12,934 bases of DNA from Candidatus Zhuqueibacterota bacterium (lineage in GTDB: Bacteria; BS750m-G25): contig JADHWK010000063.1 of assembly GCA_016783505.1 (NCBI GenBank), forward strand, positions 1-12,934. Reading direction: 5' to 3'. The position numbers and the translations under genes are program-made. Each line of letters starts with the position of its first letter. The stretch's first letter is position 1. The notes under the pieces are model-generated. The model had not been told where the DNA came from and did not search any database. It saw only the letters and a program-made list of their open reading frames with translations. Shown here piece after piece: positions 12,568 through 12,934 of this stretch.

Positions 12568-12596
12568 TTGACAAAAACGGTAAAAATAATTATATT
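12568..12596 (+). promoter_or_regulatory. Near-consensus sigma70 promoter of the last gene
   Basis: TTGACA (12568-12573) and TATATT (12591-12596) are separated by 17 bases. It is the best promoter in the window. ATAATTATATT at its end repeats that at 7391-7401. The expected start near 12603 leaves a leader of about 14 bases before the ATG at 12617. Confidence 0.8.
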
Positions 12597-12616
12597 GAAC
12601 ATCATAAAGTTTCAGA

Positions 12617-12934
12617 ATGACCGGGAAAAATTTGGTGAAAGATTTAAAAGTTTTCTTTCTGTCACAATTGGTAATATTCGTATTGGGCAGTCAGCTTTGG
12701 GCCGTAGACGATAACACCCATTATACTACTGCCGGAAATATTGGTTTGACCATTACCAACTACGGCACCTTCGGGGACGGTTTTGTTATTCAGAACCCGG
12801 TGGATCAGCCTTCCTGCGAATATCCAATCGGGTCCGGGGTCGAACACCTCTTTGACGGCGGTCTATGGATAGGGGGGAAGAGGGGTGGAACAACCCTGGT
12901 GACCACCGGGGCGGTGGATGTCCCCTCGCTGGCG
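12617..12934 (+). CDS. N-terminal part of a secreted surface protein (3'-truncated)
   Basis: From the ATG at 12617 the frame stays open for 106 codons to the window end. Residues 1-29 are a signal peptide: a basic start (TGKNLVKDLK), a hydrophobic core (VFFLSQLVIFVLG) and a likely cut after SQLWA. The mature part reads NIGLTITNYGTFGDGF, CEYPIGSGVEHLFDGGLWIG and so on. I recognise this as the start of large secreted proteins of FCB candidate phyla, which usually end in a T9SS sorting domain like the one at the left edge. The end of this protein is outside the window, so that domain is inferred. The promoter at 12568-12596 fits this start. The function is unknown. Confidence 0.8.
   Translation, partial: MTGKNLVKDLKVFFLSQLVIFVLGSQLWAVDDNTHYTTAGNIGLTITNYGTFGDGFVIQNPVDQPSCEYPIGSGVEHLFDGGLWIGGKRGGTTLVTTGAVDVPSLA

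Overview
The window most likely comes from an uncultured bacterium of the FCB (Fibrobacteres-Chlorobi-Bacteroidetes) supergroup, such as a KSB1-, Zixibacteria- or WOR-3-like candidate phylum. The main support is that both edges carry parts of large secreted proteins. The left one ends in a classic type IX secretion (T9SS) sorting domain with the signature NYPNPFNP. The right one is the signal-peptide end of a protein of the kind common in these lineages. The phylum cannot be fixed from this sequence alone.

Layout: (1) 1-723, end of a T9SS-sorted protein and its terminator. (2) 815-8979, a catabolic and nucleotide-scavenging block: beta-ureidopropionase-type nitrilase (1060-1935), an IS200-like TnpA flanked by hairpin arrays (1968-2774), a histidine/aromatic ammonia-lyase (2821-4350), a PreA-type dihydropyrimidine dehydrogenase subunit (4369-5571), dihydropyrimidinase (5869-7245) and a lipoprotein 5'-nucleotidase (7462-8979). 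(3) 8980-9540, a GC-rich stretch with no convincing large gene but with direct repeats, a strong inverted repeat and a possible 23-residue membrane peptide. (4) 9541-10599, a ten-helix DMT-like membrane protein. (5) 10928-11272, a short protein with an ISL3-transposase-like start. (6) 11410-12126, an orphan P-loop protein followed by a good terminator. (7) 12127-12616, a repeat-bearing spacer with a near-consensus promoter, and 12617-12934, the start of another secreted protein.

Three genes match the whole reductive pyrimidine route: PreA reduces uracil or thymine, dihydropyrimidinase opens the ring, and beta-ureidopropionase releases beta-alanine or beta-aminoisobutyrate. The exported 5'-nucleotidase could supply nucleosides upstream. 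Two things do not fit the textbook pathway: the ammonia-lyase directly joined to preA, and the absence in the window of the PreT electron-input subunit. A hydantoin-type route for histidine is an alternative reading.

Four promoter-like sites share one geometry, TTGNNN-17 bp-TAT(A)(T/C)T, and lie in front of the nitrilase, dihydropyrimidinase, nucleotidase and last secreted gene. Other points of interest are the REP/BIME-like hairpin arrays around the HUH transposase with an identical stem in the nitrilase leader, the Ala-Cys-Gly MIO triad of the ammonia-lyase, and a Cys-to-Asp change in a PreA iron-sulfur motif.
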